Shown here piece by piece: positions 51,168 to 60,370 of a stretch of DNA of 64,000 nt. Source of the DNA: Clostridia bacterium (GTDB lineage: Bacteria > Bacillota > Clostridia > Oscillospirales > CAG-272). Made by a program: the position numbers and the translations under genes. Location: the NCBI GenBank assembly GCA_017520505.1, contig JAFXFN010000011.1, positions 1 through 64,000 on the forward strand, read 5' to 3'. A model generated the notes under the pieces. The model did not search any database. It was given only the letters and a program-made list of their open reading frames with translations, and was not told the DNA's origin. The stretch's first letter is position 1; each line of letters starts with the position of its first letter.

Positions 51168-53312
51168 TTATACAAGCTTGAATTCTACAAATTCCTTAAC
51201 GTCTGAACGGTTGGAAACAAATACCTTGAATTTACCCTTTTCAGCCTTGTATTCACCGCTGAATGTGTGGAATTTCAAAGCATCAAGCGTTATCTTGAAC
51301 GCTACCGTTTTTTCTTCACCCGGAGCAAGTGCTACCTTCTGATAGCCCTTCATTTCCTTTACGGGTCTTGAAACGGATGCTGTAACGTCGTTGATGTAAA
51401 GCTGTACTGTTTCAATGCCATGGACGTTACCCGTGTTCTTGACGTTTACAAATACCGTTATCTCGCCGTCCTCTGTCATTTCGTTACTTGAAAGAGTAGG
51501 GGAGGAAATTTCGAACGTTGTGTAAGACATACCGTAACCGAAGGGATAAACAGGCTCATACGGTGTGTCGAGGTATCTCAGACAGTATCCGCCGTTGCCG
51601 TTGGGTCTACCTGTGGGCAGATGGTTATAGAAGTAAGGCGACTGTCCTTCATAGGGGAATGTCATAGGAAGCTTACCCTGGAAGTTTACACGACCGAAAA
51701 GCAGATTTGCAAGAGCATTTCCGCCCTCAGTGCCGGGATGCCAGAAAATAACCGTTGCAGGTGAGATGTCGTTTATCTTTTCAAGTGCCAAAGGACGTCC
51801 GCAGTAAATAACCGTTACGGTGTTCTTGTTAACGGAGCAAACCTCTTTTACAAGCTCTGCCTGAGCATCGCTTATTGAAATTCTTGCACGTGTGTGTGAT
51901 TCACCGCTCATATCCATTTCTTCACCGATACAGAGAACGACAGCATCACATTCAGCTGCAAGCTTCTTCGCTTCGGCAATTCTGTCAGCAACAGCCTCGG
52001 GCTTTTCGTTGGGATCAAATGTTGAACCGAATGCAAGCTTAACGTCTGCGTTCTTCGCAACGTTTTTAATACCGTCAAGTGCGCTGACAGCTTCGGCAAC
52101 AGTACCGCAGCAGAACCAGCCGCCAATCATACCGTGGTCAGCCGCAGGACCGATAACGGCGATCTTCTTCACGTTTTCGTCAAGGGGAAGTACACCGTCA
52201 TTTTTCAGAAGCACCGCACTCTTTTCAGCGGCAACTCTTGCAAGGTCACGGTGTTCCTTGCAAAGGTGGAGTCTCTTTTCTTCTTCAACACTTGCGCCTC
52301 TGTAGGGATCGTCGAAAAGACCGAGCTTTTCTTTGAGCTTCAGAATACGCATAACAGCATCGTCAAGCTGTTTTTCTGTTATTTCGCCTTCCTCGAGAAG
52401 CTGTTTGCCGAATTTAACGTAGCACGTTGACATCATTTCAATGTCACTTGTCGCATCAAGCGCTTTTTTAGCACATTCCTTTTCGTTTGCCGCAATACCG
52501 TGCGAGATCATCTCGTAAAATGCGTTGAAGTCGGAAATTACGATTCCGTCAAAGCCCCATTCCTTACGGAGAATGTCGTCAACGAGATATTTATTTGCAG
52601 AGGAGGGAACACCGTTAAGCGTGTTGAATGATGTCATTACAAGCTCAACGCCCTCGTCAACAGCCACCTTGTATGCAGGCATATAGAATTCACGCAGAGT
52701 TCTGTCGCCAAGCTCAACGGCATCGTAGTCACGTCCGCCGTCGCAAGCGCCGTATGCGGCAAAATGCTTTACACAAGCGGCAATTTTGTCTTTTTCAAGG
52801 TTTTCACCCTGAAATCCTCTGACCATAGCCGCAGACATTTTTGAGTTGAGATACGGATCCTCACCCGTTGTTTCCATACATCTTCCCCAGCGAGCGTCAC
52901 GTACAAGGTCAACCATAGGTGCGAACGTTACGTGAAGACCACCCGCAACGGCTTCTTTAGCCGCCATAGCACAGCACTGTTCAGCAAGCTCTGTATCAAA
53001 AGATGCGCCGAGTCCGAGCGGAACGGGGTAAAGCGTTCTGTAACCGTGTATGATGTCAGCCATAAACAAAAGGGGAATCTTGTGCGGGTCTTCATCCATA
53101 TGGAAGTCCTGCAAAAATTTAAGCTGTTCGGCGCCTGTTCCGCCGAGAAGCGTACCGATTTTTGACGTAACCTTTCTTGTAATACCGAAGTTACGCATAG
53201 GACCTGTGACAGCTCCCTCACCCTTGTCCGTGATTATCTGCGGAACAAGCTGTGTCATCTGGGCAAGCTTTTCGTCAACGGTCATTTCATTTAACAGTTT
53301 TTGTAAATCCAT
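51168..53312 (-). CDS. Glycoside hydrolase family 3 (beta-glucosidase-like)
   Basis: 714 residues. The N-terminal barrel has T-T-G-E-D-P-Y and K-H-F-A-A-Y-G, with the nucleophile Asp in V-I-S-D-F-N-A (usually S-D-W). The second domain has I-A-V-I-G-P-A-A-D. A C-terminal fibronectin III-like domain starts near 600 (V-Q-L-Y-I-N-D). There is no signal peptide, so it is probably cytoplasmic and splits beta-linked oligosaccharides after uptake. Exact substrate unknown. Confidence 0.93.
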   Translation of the reverse strand: MDLQKLLNEMTVDEKLAQMTQLVPQIITDKGEGAVTGPMRNFGITRKVTSKIGTLLGGTGAEQLKFLQDFHMDEDPHKIPLLFMADIIHGYRTLYPVPLGLGASFDTELAEQCCAMAAKEAVAGGLHVTFAPMVDLVRDARWGRCMETTGEDPYLNSKMSAAMVRGFQGENLEKDKIAACVKHFAAYGACDGGRDYDAVELGDRTLREFYMPAYKVAVDEGVELVMTSFNTLNGVPSSANKYLVDDILRKEWGFDGIVISDFNAFYEMISHGIAANEKECAKKALDATSDIEMMSTCYVKFGKQLLEEGEITEKQLDDAVMRILKLKEKLGLFDDPYRGASVEEEKRLHLCKEHRDLARVAAEKSAVLLKNDGVLPLDENVKKIAVIGPAADHGMIGGWFCCGTVAEAVSALDGIKNVAKNADVKLAFGSTFDPNEKPEAVADRIAEAKKLAAECDAVVLCIGEEMDMSGESHTRARISISDAQAELVKEVCSVNKNTVTVIYCGRPLALEKINDISPATVIFWHPGTEGGNALANLLFGRVNFQGKLPMTFPYEGQSPYFYNHLPTGRPNGNGGYCLRYLDTPYEPVYPFGYGMSYTTFEISSPTLSSNEMTEDGEITVFVNVKNTGNVHGIETVQLYINDVTASVSRPVKEMKGYQKVALAPGEEKTVAFKITLDALKFHTFSGEYKAEKGKFKVFVSNRSDVKEFVEFKLV

Positions 53313-53382
53313 AGTTTTACTCCAATAAAGTTTAAGTATGGTATTATTCTACATCAAATGCACATATTTGTCAATGGTATTG

Positions 53383-53411
53383 TTGACAAAGAAAATATTT
53401 TATGTTAGTAT
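53383..53411 (+). promoter_or_regulatory. Promoter of the aldehyde dehydrogenase gene
   Basis: TTGACA at 53383-53388, 17-bp spacer, TAGTAT at 53406-53411. Confidence 0.65.
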
Positions 53412-53446
53412 TATCCCCATAAATATCTGATGAGGTGTCAATTTCG

Positions 53447-54820
53447 ATGAATATAGATGAAATAATAAAAAAACAGAGGACATTTTTTATAAGCGGTGCC
53501 ACGCTTCCCGTTAAGTTCCGCCGTGCAATGCTCGAAGGGCTTTATCTTTCGGTTAAAAAGCACGAAAAAGAAATCGCAAATGCACTTAAAGCCGATCTCG
53601 GAAAAAGTGAATACGAGGGCTTTATGTGCGAAACGGGGCTTGTGCTTTCCGAAATATCGTATATGCTCAAAAATCTCAACAAATTCACTTCAAAGCGCCG
53701 TGTGCGTACACCGCTTGCACAGTTTCCGTCGTCAAGCTATACGTTAGCCGTGCCTTACGGAAACGTGCTTATAATGAGTCCGTGGAATTATCCCATTCTT
53801 CTCACGCTTCAACCGCTTGTAACGGCGATTGCCGCAGGAAATACGGCGGTGGTAAAGCCGAGCGCGTATTCTCCCGAATCAAGTAAGGTGATAGAGAAAA
53901 TAATAAAATCGTGTTTTCCGCCCGAATACGTCAGTGTTGTTCTGGGAGGCCGCCGTGAAAATGCGGAGCTGCTTGACAAAAAATTTGATTTCGTGTTTTT
54001 CACGGGAAGCACAAGCGTTGGGCGCGAGGTCTTGCGCCATACGGCTGAAACGCTGACTCCTGCCGTGCTTGAGCTTGGCGGGAAAAGCCCCTGCATCGTT
54101 GATGAAAGCGCTAAAATCAAGCTTGCGGCAAAACGCATAGTGTTCGGTAAATTTCTTAACTGCGGTCAGACGTGTGTTGCACCCGACTATGTACTGTGTG
54201 ATGCCAAAATCAAGGACGAGCTTGTTTCTGAAATCTGCAAAGAGATAAAAAATCAATACACAGGCGAGCCTTTGAAAAATCAAAGCTACGGAAAAATAAT
54301 AAACGAAAAGCATTTTGACAGAATTCTTGGACTTATTGATGCTGAAAAAACGGTGTTCGGCGGTGTATCTGACCGTGAAACGCTCAAAATCTCACCAACA
54401 GTTATGACAGACGTAAAATGGGATGATCCCGTTATGGGGCAGGAAATATTCGGCCCGGTTTTGCCCATTTTAACGTATGACAAATTCAGCGACGTGTTCA
54501 GACTTCTTGCCGATAAACCGAAGCCGCTTGCGCTGTATTTATTCACCGAAAGCAAAAAGCGTGCCGAGGCTGTAACGTCACGTATTTCCTACGGCGGCGG
54601 CTGTATAAACGACACGGTCATACATCTTGCCACAAGCGAAATGGGCTTCGGCGGTGTCGGTGAAAGCGGAATGGGAAGCTATCACGGTAAAGTCGGATTC
54701 GATACGTTTTCACATATTAAAAGCATTGTTGATAAAAAAACATGGCTTGATCTGCCGATAAGATATCAGCCGTATAAAAAAGGATTTTATGAAAAAGCCG
54801 TCAGGTTTTTCTTGAAATAA
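53447..54820 (+). CDS. NAD(P)-dependent aldehyde dehydrogenase (class 3 type)
   Basis: 457 residues. It oxidises aldehydes. Motifs are P-W-N-Y-P-I near 110, F-F-T-G-S-T-S-V-G near 185, the general base in L-E-L-G-G-K-S-P near 208 and the nucleophile Cys in N-C-G-Q-T-C-V-A-P near 240. F-G-G-V-G-E-S-G-M-G occurs near the end. Lacking a long N-terminal extension, it resembles the class 3/AldH group acting on hydrophobic aldehydes. The ATG at 53447 is preferred over a GTG at 53435. Confidence 0.93.
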   Translation: MNIDEIIKKQRTFFISGATLPVKFRRAMLEGLYLSVKKHEKEIANALKADLGKSEYEGFMCETGLVLSEISYMLKNLNKFTSKRRVRTPLAQFPSSSYTLAVPYGNVLIMSPWNYPILLTLQPLVTAIAAGNTAVVKPSAYSPESSKVIEKIIKSCFPPEYVSVVLGGRRENAELLDKKFDFVFFTGSTSVGREVLRHTAETLTPAVLELGGKSPCIVDESAKIKLAAKRIVFGKFLNCGQTCVAPDYVLCDAKIKDELVSEICKEIKNQYTGEPLKNQSYGKIINEKHFDRILGLIDAEKTVFGGVSDRETLKISPTVMTDVKWDDPVMGQEIFGPVLPILTYDKFSDVFRLLADKPKPLALYLFTESKKRAEAVTSRISYGGGCINDTVIHLATSEMGFGGVGESGMGSYHGKVGFDTFSHIKSIVDKKTWLDLPIRYQPYKKGFYEKAVRFFLK

Positions 54821-54850
54821 AAAATGTAAATATTTATTCTATTATCTTCT

Positions 54851-54962
54851 GCCCCCCTGCCACCCCCCGCAGTTGACGAAGTCAACTGATTGGCAACGGG
54901 GGCAGATATTTCCTGCGGAAATATATTAAAAAATGCAGACTCAAATTTGAGCCTGCATTTTG
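54851..54962. repeat. Hairpin mosaic D, with terminator
   Basis: A compound stem: GCCCCC (54851-54856) with GGGGGC (54898-54903), inside it TGCCA with TGGCA, and innermost CAGTTGAC-GAA-GTCAACTG at about 54870-54888. Then TTTCCTGCGGAAA and a terminator-like stem AAAATGCAG-CTCAAATTTGAG-CTGCATTTT (with an unpaired base) up to 54961. The style (perfect stems, GAA loops) resembles the mosaics at 84-265 and 1614-1808, without the ATGATG spacers. Confidence 0.6.
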
Positions 54963-54967
54963 ATTTA

Positions 54968-55282
54968 TTATTTATCATTTAAACGCTCTGCCAAGCTTAT
55001 GAGAACGTTTAAATTGTCTTCGGACATATTCTGTGTTAATTTGTACAATTTTTGAACGAGCTGAGGCTCGCCTACAGTATCATCAAAAAATTCTTTTGGT
55101 GTTACACCGAGGTATTCACAGATATAGAGAAATTCACTCATTGAAGGCATCGCACGACCTGAAGAAATGCTTTGTATATAACTTTTACTGTGTCCTAAAT
55201 CCGTGCTCATTCTGTATTCGGAAACATTCTTCTTTGTTCTTAAAATCGAAATACGCTCTCTTATAAACTGCAAATCCATCAT
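54968..55282 (-). CDS. XRE-family helix-turn-helix regulator
   Basis: About 104 residues. HTH_3 domain at about 5-62: I-R-E-R-I-S-I-L-R, then Y-R-M-S-T-D-L-G-H-S-K-S-Y-I-Q-S-I and Y-L-G-V-T-P-K-E-F-F. The short helical C-terminus is unrecognised. It is divergent from the SLOG gene over a roughly 150-bp AT-rich gap and may control it. Starts at 55282 and 55279 both fit GAGGTG. Confidence 0.88.
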   Translation of the reverse strand: MMDLQFIRERISILRTKKNVSEYRMSTDLGHSKSYIQSISSGRAMPSMSEFLYICEYLGVTPKEFFDDTVGEPQLVQKLYKLTQNMSEDNLNVLISLAERLNDK

Positions 55283-55429
55283 TAACACCTCGCTTTTTAT
55301 TATTATATAATAATTTCAGCGGTAATATTCACGATAAATTTACCGATTATATTCGATGAATACTAATTATAGCGGTATAATTTTGACGTAATTTAAATTA
55401 CTATGAGTATTATGTCGAGGGTGTTTATT

Positions 55430-55915
55430 ATGATTGGTATTTTCACAGTTGCTTTTTTCGGGCACCGATATGTCGACGATATTATCGCATTGGAAAACTT
55501 GCTTGAAAAACAAATATATAAAATAATTAGTGAAAAGGAATATGTGGATTTTCTTGTAGGGAGAAACGGAGATTTTGACTTGTGTGCAGCTTCATCGGTG
55601 GTTCGTATTCGCAAGAAATATCGAGATGATAATAGCTCTATTGTGCTTGTACTTCCGTATGCAACTGCGGAATATATAAAAAACGAGGAAGCATATCTTG
55701 ACTACTATACCGATGTTGAAATTTCAGACAGTGCATCAAATGCTCATCCTAAATCCGCAATACAAATAAGAAATCGTGAAATGGTGGATCGTGCCGGTCT
55801 TATCATTTGCTACATAGATCATAAGTCAGGCGGTGCGTGGAAAACTGTTAAATATGCCATTGAACAGGGCAAAGATGTAATTAATCTTGCAGAGAGTTGT
55901 GAAGTTCAATATTAA
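55430..55915 (+). CDS. SLOG-family (DprA/LOG-like) nucleotide-binding protein
   Basis: 161 residues, a small Rossmann-like domain. Motifs are V-A-F-F-G-H-R-Y-V at the start, F-L-V-G-R-N-G-D-F-D, L-V-L-P-Y-A-T, the C-terminal A-I-Q-I-R-N-R-E-M-V-D-R-A and S-G-G-A-W-K-T. SLOG proteins bind nucleotide ligands or act in nucleotide signalling; this subgroup is common in Firmicutes and uncharacterised. The ATG at 55430 follows GAGGG; upstream ATGs at 55403 and 55412 lack a site. Confidence 0.8.
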   Translation: MIGIFTVAFFGHRYVDDIIALENLLEKQIYKIISEKEYVDFLVGRNGDFDLCAASSVVRIRKKYRDDNSSIVLVLPYATAEYIKNEEAYLDYYTDVEISDSASNAHPKSAIQIRNREMVDRAGLIICYIDHKSGGAWKTVKYAIEQGKDVINLAESCEVQY

Positions 55916-55954
55916 ATGGGTGAAATAAAATATAGACTCAAATTGAGATTTACG

Positions 55955-56022
55955 CAGGAAATCTGCATGCCCAATGCAGTTGACAAAGTCAACTGCGGTA
56001 GTTCGCTGTGAACAGCGAACTA
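55955..56022. repeat. Hairpin mosaic E
   Basis: GCAGTTGAC-AAA-GTCAACTGC (55976-55996) is nearly the same palindrome as in mosaic D. TAGTTCGCTG-TGAA-CAGCGAACTA lies at 55999-56022, with GCAGGAAATCTGC before it. Mosaics D and E flank the XRE/SLOG pair. Confidence 0.65.
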
Positions 56023-56071
56023 CAAGGGGGCAGGCGAGGGCGCACTAAAGACAAAAGGAATAATAAAATAT

Positions 56072-56100
56072 CAAAGGCAGACTCATTGAGTCTGCCTTTG
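56072..56100. terminator. Bidirectional terminator
   Basis: CAAAGGCAGACTCA pairs with TGAGTCTGCCTTTG. It ends the tig-clpP-clpX operon on the minus strand. Confidence 0.85.
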
Positions 56101-56105
56101 TGAAT

Positions 56106-57407
56106 TTATTCACTTATTTTGTACTGTACGGATATATCAGCTTTTTTCTTGACGTAATCGCCCGTGACTGTAACCTTTTCAATCGTAGGATCAGAGGGAA
56201 CCTTGTACATTATATCAAGCATAAGCTCTTCAACAATAGAACGAAGTCCTCTTGCGCCTGCCGATTTTTCAATGGCAAGGGCGGCAATTTCATCAACCGC
56301 TTCGTCTGTGAATTCAAGTGCAACACCGTCAAGCTCAAGCAGCTTTGTATACTGCTTTACAAGGGAGTTTTTAGGCTCCTTGAGTATTCTTGCAAGTGCC
56401 GTCTTGTCGAGGGCATCAAGGCAGGAGATTACGGGAAGTCTTCCCACAAGCTCAGGGATAAGACCGTATTTTACGATGTCGTGTGAGCATACACCGCTGT
56501 ATATACCGTCACGCTTTTTCATCTCTGCGGTTATCTTTTCCGTGCCGAAGCCGACTGTCTGATTGCCTCGTCTTTGGTCGATTATCTTATCAAGTCCGTC
56601 GAATGCACCGCCGCAGATAAACAGAATGTTTTCCGTGTTTATCTGAATAAATTCCTGATTCGGGTGCTTACGTCCGCCCTGCGGAGGAACGTTTGCCGTT
56701 GTGCCCTCAAGGATTTTGAGAAGTGCCTGCTGTACACCCTCACCCGAAACGTCTCTTGTTATCGAGCGGTTTTCACTTTTACGTGATATTTTATCTATCT
56801 CATCGATGTATATGATACCCTTTTCGGCACGCTCAACATCATAGTCAGCCGCCTGAATAAGACGTAAAAGGATATTTTCAACATCCTCGCCGACATATCC
56901 CGCTTCCGTCAGCGTTGTCGCATCTGCGATTGCAAACGGTACACGCATCGTTTTTGCAAGTGTCTGCGCAATATATGTTTTACCGACACCCGTAGGGCCT
57001 AAAAGCAACACGTTGCTTTTTTGTATCTCAACGTCGGGCTTTTCCTGTTCTTTTTTCTTGTTCCTTTTTCCTTTGCCCGTGCCTTTTCTTTCCTCAATGG
57101 TAAGTATACGCTTGTAGTGGTTGTAAACCGCAACGGAAAGCGTCTTTTTGGCATACGCCTGACCTATAACGTACTCGTCAAGGGCGGCGTGTATTTCCTG
57201 AGGCTTCGGAAGGTTTGCAAAAGTAAGCTTATCTTCGTCTTTGTCCTGAATATCGTGCTCGAACTGCTCGTCGAGTATTGAAGAGCAGATGTCAACGCAA
57301 AGCTCGCAAATGCAAGCGCCCGAGGGGGCGGGGATTATCAGAACGTCGTCCGATTCACCCCTGCCGCAAAAGGAACATTTAAGTTCGGTATTATTTTTGT
57401 TAGCCAT
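56106..57407 (-). CDS. clpX: ATP-dependent protease ATPase subunit ClpX
   Basis: 433 residues. It unfolds substrates for ClpP. The N-terminal zinc finger has C-S-F-C-G-R and C-E-L-C-V-D-I-C, Walker A is G-P-T-G-V-G-K-T, Walker B is [10 protein letters not shown], and the ClpP-contact loop is I-S-x-L-D-A-type near 325. A Lys/Glu-rich insertion ([12 protein letters not shown]) precedes Walker A. Gap to clpP is 8 bp. Confidence 0.97.
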   Translation of the reverse strand: MANKNNTELKCSFCGRGESDDVLIIPAPSGACICELCVDICSSILDEQFEHDIQDKDEDKLTFANLPKPQEIHAALDEYVIGQAYAKKTLSVAVYNHYKRILTIEERKGTGKGKRNKKKEQEKPDVEIQKSNVLLLGPTGVGKTYIAQTLAKTMRVPFAIADATTLTEAGYVGEDVENILLRLIQAADYDVERAEKGIIYIDEIDKISRKSENRSITRDVSGEGVQQALLKILEGTTANVPPQGGRKHPNQEFIQINTENILFICGGAFDGLDKIIDQRRGNQTVGFGTEKITAEMKKRDGIYSGVCSHDIVKYGLIPELVGRLPVISCLDALDKTALARILKEPKNSLVKQYTKLLELDGVALEFTDEAVDEIAALAIEKSAGARGLRSIVEELMLDIMYKVPSDPTIEKVTVTGDYVKKKADISVQYKISE

Positions 57408-57415
57408 ATCCTTAA

Positions 57416-58015
57416 TTATTTCTTGGTTATTATTTCATCGATGAGTCCGTATGCCTTGGCTTCTTCAGCTGTCATATAATTGTCACGGTCTGTATCGATA
57501 CAAATCTGCTCATACGACTTGCCGGTGTTTTCTGCAAGTATACGGTTCATCTTTTCTTTTGTGCGGAGAAGGTGGTCTGTGTGTATCTTTATGTCAGATG
57601 CCTGACCGCTTAAACCGCCGCCGCCTATCAAAGGCTGATGTATCATTATTTCGCTGTTGGGCAGGGCAAAGCGCTTACCCTTTGCACCTGCTGAAAGGAG
57701 AAACGAGCCCATGCTTGCCGCCATACCTATACAGATCGTTGAAACGTCGCACTTGATGTAATTCATCGTGTCGTATATTGCCATTCCGTCTGTGATGGAG
57801 CCGCCGGGTGAATTGATGTAAAAGTAAATATCACGGTCGGGATCAACTGCTTCAAGATAAAGCATCTGAGCAACTATAACAGCGGACGTTGCGTGGTTGA
57901 CATCCTGCGTAAGCATTATTATTCTGTCGTTCAAAAGACGTGAGAAAATGTCGTATGAACGCTCGCCTCTGCCCGTTTGCTCAATGACGTACGGTATGGT
58001 TATGGAGTTGTGCAT
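57416..58015 (-). CDS. clpP: ATP-dependent Clp protease proteolytic subunit
   Basis: 199 residues. The serine protease of the ClpXP complex. The catalytic Ser is in G-M-A-A-S-M-G-S-F, the His in [10 protein letters not shown] and the Asp in the D-R-D-N-Y-M stretch. The propeptide is very short. Cotranscribed with tig and clpX. Confidence 0.97.
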   Translation of the reverse strand: MHNSITIPYVIEQTGRGERSYDIFSRLLNDRIIMLTQDVNHATSAVIVAQMLYLEAVDPDRDIYFYINSPGGSITDGMAIYDTMNYIKCDVSTICIGMAASMGSFLLSAGAKGKRFALPNSEIMIHQPLIGGGGLSGQASDIKIHTDHLLRTKEKMNRILAENTGKSYEQICIDTDRDNYMTAEEAKAYGLIDEIITKK

Positions 58016-58028
58016 AAAAGTCCCTTTC

Positions 58029-59324
58029 TTACTCGGTTATTGTTTTTTCTGTGATAACTGCCTTTTCTCTCAGCATGTCAAGAGCCTTCTTGAGTGTGAG
58101 ATGATAGAATACGTCTTCCTTAAGAAGCTGTTCCTTGATCTTTGCTGCTTCAAGACCTGAAGATTCTGCAAGTGAAGCGTATTCAGCCTCAACCTCTTCA
58201 TCTGTTACTGTGATCTTTTCAAGCTCTGCAATCTTTTCAAGCGCAAGTCTTGTCTTTACCTGACGCTCGGACTGAGGTCTTGCCTGCTCCTTGAGGTCAT
58301 CTATAGTTGTACCTGTGTACTGCATATAGATGTCAAGGTTCATACCCTGCTGCATAAGACGTGTTTCGAAGTTGCGAAGCTCGCTGAATATTTCGTTTTC
58401 GATCATTACAGCGGGAACTTCAACTGTTGTTTTTGTAAGAAGCGCATCAACGAGCTTTTCTTCAAGCATATTGTTTGCAATGTTGTTGCTTCTTTCTGTG
58501 AGTTTAGCCTTAACGTCTGCTTTGTATTCATCAAGTGTGTCAAATTCGGAAACGTCCTTTGCAAATTCGTCATCAAGCTCGGGAAGCTCTTCGAATTCGA
58601 TCTTGTGAAGCTTACAAGCAAAAACTGCTGCCTTGCCCTTGAGGTCTTCAGCGTGGTAATCCTCGGGGAATGTTACGTTCACATCAAATGCATCGTCAAC
58701 GTTGTGTCCCTCGATCTGTGCTTCAAATCCGGGGATAAAGCTGCCTGAACCGAGCTTGAGCTTGTGTCCTTCGTCCTTGCCGCCTGCAAATTCAACACCG
58801 TCGATAGAACCGCAGTAGTCGATAGTAACTGTGTCGCCGTTCTGTGCGGCTCTGTCAGTAACCTCAACCATACGTGCATTTGCACGGCGGCGGCGTTCGA
58901 TCTCAGCGTTAACATCTTCGTCCTTGACGGGTGTTATTGTCTTTTCAAGCTCAAAGCCGAAGTAATCAGCAACAGCTACCTCAGGCTTAACATAGAACTT
59001 TGCCTTGACTGTGATCTCTTCGCCCTCGAAAGAACCGAAATCAAATTCGGGCTGGCTGATGGGCTCAAGACCGGATTCCTTGACTGCTTCCTCGTATACT
59101 TCGGGAAGAATTTCGTTAAGTGCATCGTTGTAGAAGAAATCGGAGCCGTACATCTTTTCGATAACGGACTTGGGAGCTTTACCCTTGCGGAAGCCGGGGA
59201 CAGCAATTGAACCAACCTTCTTCTTGTATGCTTTTGCCACAGCGGCATCAAAATTTGCCTTCTCTATGGAAATTTCCAACTCACGTACGTTTATTTCGGG
59301 AGTTGATACGTTTTTCAGACTCAT
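58029..59324 (-). CDS. tig: Trigger factor (ribosome-associated prolyl isomerase chaperone)
   Basis: 431 residues. The N-terminal ribosome-binding domain has [10 protein letters not shown] (G-F-R-x-G-x-x-P). The FKBP-type domain at about 150-240 has D-T-V-T-I-D-Y-C-G and F-I-P-G-F-E, and a helical C-terminal domain follows. First gene of tig-clpP-clpX, the usual order. Confidence 0.97.
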   Translation of the reverse strand: MSLKNVSTPEINVRELEISIEKANFDAAVAKAYKKKVGSIAVPGFRKGKAPKSVIEKMYGSDFFYNDALNEILPEVYEEAVKESGLEPISQPEFDFGSFEGEEITVKAKFYVKPEVAVADYFGFELEKTITPVKDEDVNAEIERRRRANARMVEVTDRAAQNGDTVTIDYCGSIDGVEFAGGKDEGHKLKLGSGSFIPGFEAQIEGHNVDDAFDVNVTFPEDYHAEDLKGKAAVFACKLHKIEFEELPELDDEFAKDVSEFDTLDEYKADVKAKLTERSNNIANNMLEEKLVDALLTKTTVEVPAVMIENEIFSELRNFETRLMQQGMNLDIYMQYTGTTIDDLKEQARPQSERQVKTRLALEKIAELEKITVTDEEVEAEYASLAESSGLEAAKIKEQLLKEDVFYHLTLKKALDMLREKAVITEKTITE

Positions 59325-59404
59325 TTTTTAGTCCTCCGTTAATTTAATATATAATACACCATTATACACGCATAAAAAATAAAGTCAACAGAAATTTAAA
59401 AATT

Positions 59405-60115
59405 TTAATAAATTATTTTATATGGCTTAAAATTCAAGTGGTCTGCCGATACCATTTTATACGTAATTCCGTTATGTACTATATCGGGAATGCTTCTGTG
59501 AATACCGTGTATGTGACCGTAGAAGCAAAGCTTTACACCGAAATCGGAAAGAGTTTTTGTTATTTCCTCGCACAGATACGTGCCGTACACGGGCGGAAAG
59601 TGCAAAACTGCCACTATCGGTTTGTCGGGTGAGAGCCGTCGCCCTTCTTCAAGACTTGCACGCAGACGCATATTTTCACGGTTTACAATTTTTTTGTTGT
59701 CGGCGTTTGATTCGGGAATGGTTTTCTCGTCTGTATACCAGCCTCGTGAGCCGCACAGAATAAAATCACCCATATCGTACGCATTATTGCGCAAAACAGA
59801 AAATTCAAGGCTGTTTTCTTCAAAAAATGTGTTCATTTTCTTGACCGTATTCCACCAGAAATCGTGATTGCCTTCAAGAAGAATTTTTTTGCCGGGAAGG
59901 TTGTTCAGAAATTCAAGGTCGGGAAGTGCTGTATCAAATTCCATTCCCCAGGAGGTGTCGCCTGCAAGTATGACGGTGTCGTTTTCGGTAACACACTCAA
60001 GCCAATTTTGTTTTATTTTTTCTGTATAATCAGCCCATCTTCCGCCGAAAACCTCCATTGTTTTCGATTTGTCGCCAAAGGGAAGATGAAGATCTGCTAT
60101 AACGAATACTGACAT
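59405..60115 (-). CDS. Metallophosphoesterase
   Basis: 236 residues. The metal ligands are clear: I-A-D-L-H-L-P, L-A-G-D-T-S-W-G-M, E-G-N-H-D-F-W-W, A-V-L-H-F-P-P and Y-G-H-I-H-G. These are the five blocks of the calcineurin-like family. Substrate unknown. It is not coupled to a neighbour. Confidence 0.92.
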   Translation of the reverse strand: MSVFVIADLHLPFGDKSKTMEVFGGRWADYTEKIKQNWLECVTENDTVILAGDTSWGMEFDTALPDLEFLNNLPGKKILLEGNHDFWWNTVKKMNTFFEENSLEFSVLRNNAYDMGDFILCGSRGWYTDEKTIPESNADNKKIVNRENMRLRASLEEGRRLSPDKPIVAVLHFPPVYGTYLCEEITKTLSDFGVKLCFYGHIHGIHRSIPDIVHNGITYKMVSADHLNFKPYKIIY

Positions 60116-60190
60116 ATATACCTCTTAACTGCGTATAAAAACGGTCATATCTGCAAATACTTTCTTCAGAAATCAGAAAGGAGAACAGAT

Positions 60191-60370
60191 ATGGAAACAA
60201 AAGATAAGTGCCATAAGCATATAAAGGGCATCGGATGCGATGTTAAAAATTGCGTATATCACGACGGCGAATGTTACTGCACAGCGTGCAAGGTGTCAAT
60301 AGGTCCTTCCTATGCCAAATCTTCAAGCGAAACTGCCTGCGCAACATTCAAGGAAAAGTCACTCAGCTGA
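60191..60370 (+). CDS. DUF1540-family small Cys-rich protein
   Basis: 59 residues. I-G-C-D-V-K-N-C-V-Y-H, C-Y-C-T-A-C-K-V-S-I-G and E-T-A-C-A-T-F match the DUF1540 pattern, with seven Cys likely binding metal. It starts with AAAGGAG upstream and overlaps the convergent murC 3' end by 12 bp. DUF1540 proteins are common in Clostridia and unexplained. Confidence 0.9.
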   Translation: METKDKCHKHIKGIGCDVKNCVYHDGECYCTACKVSIGPSYAKSSSETACATFKEKSLS

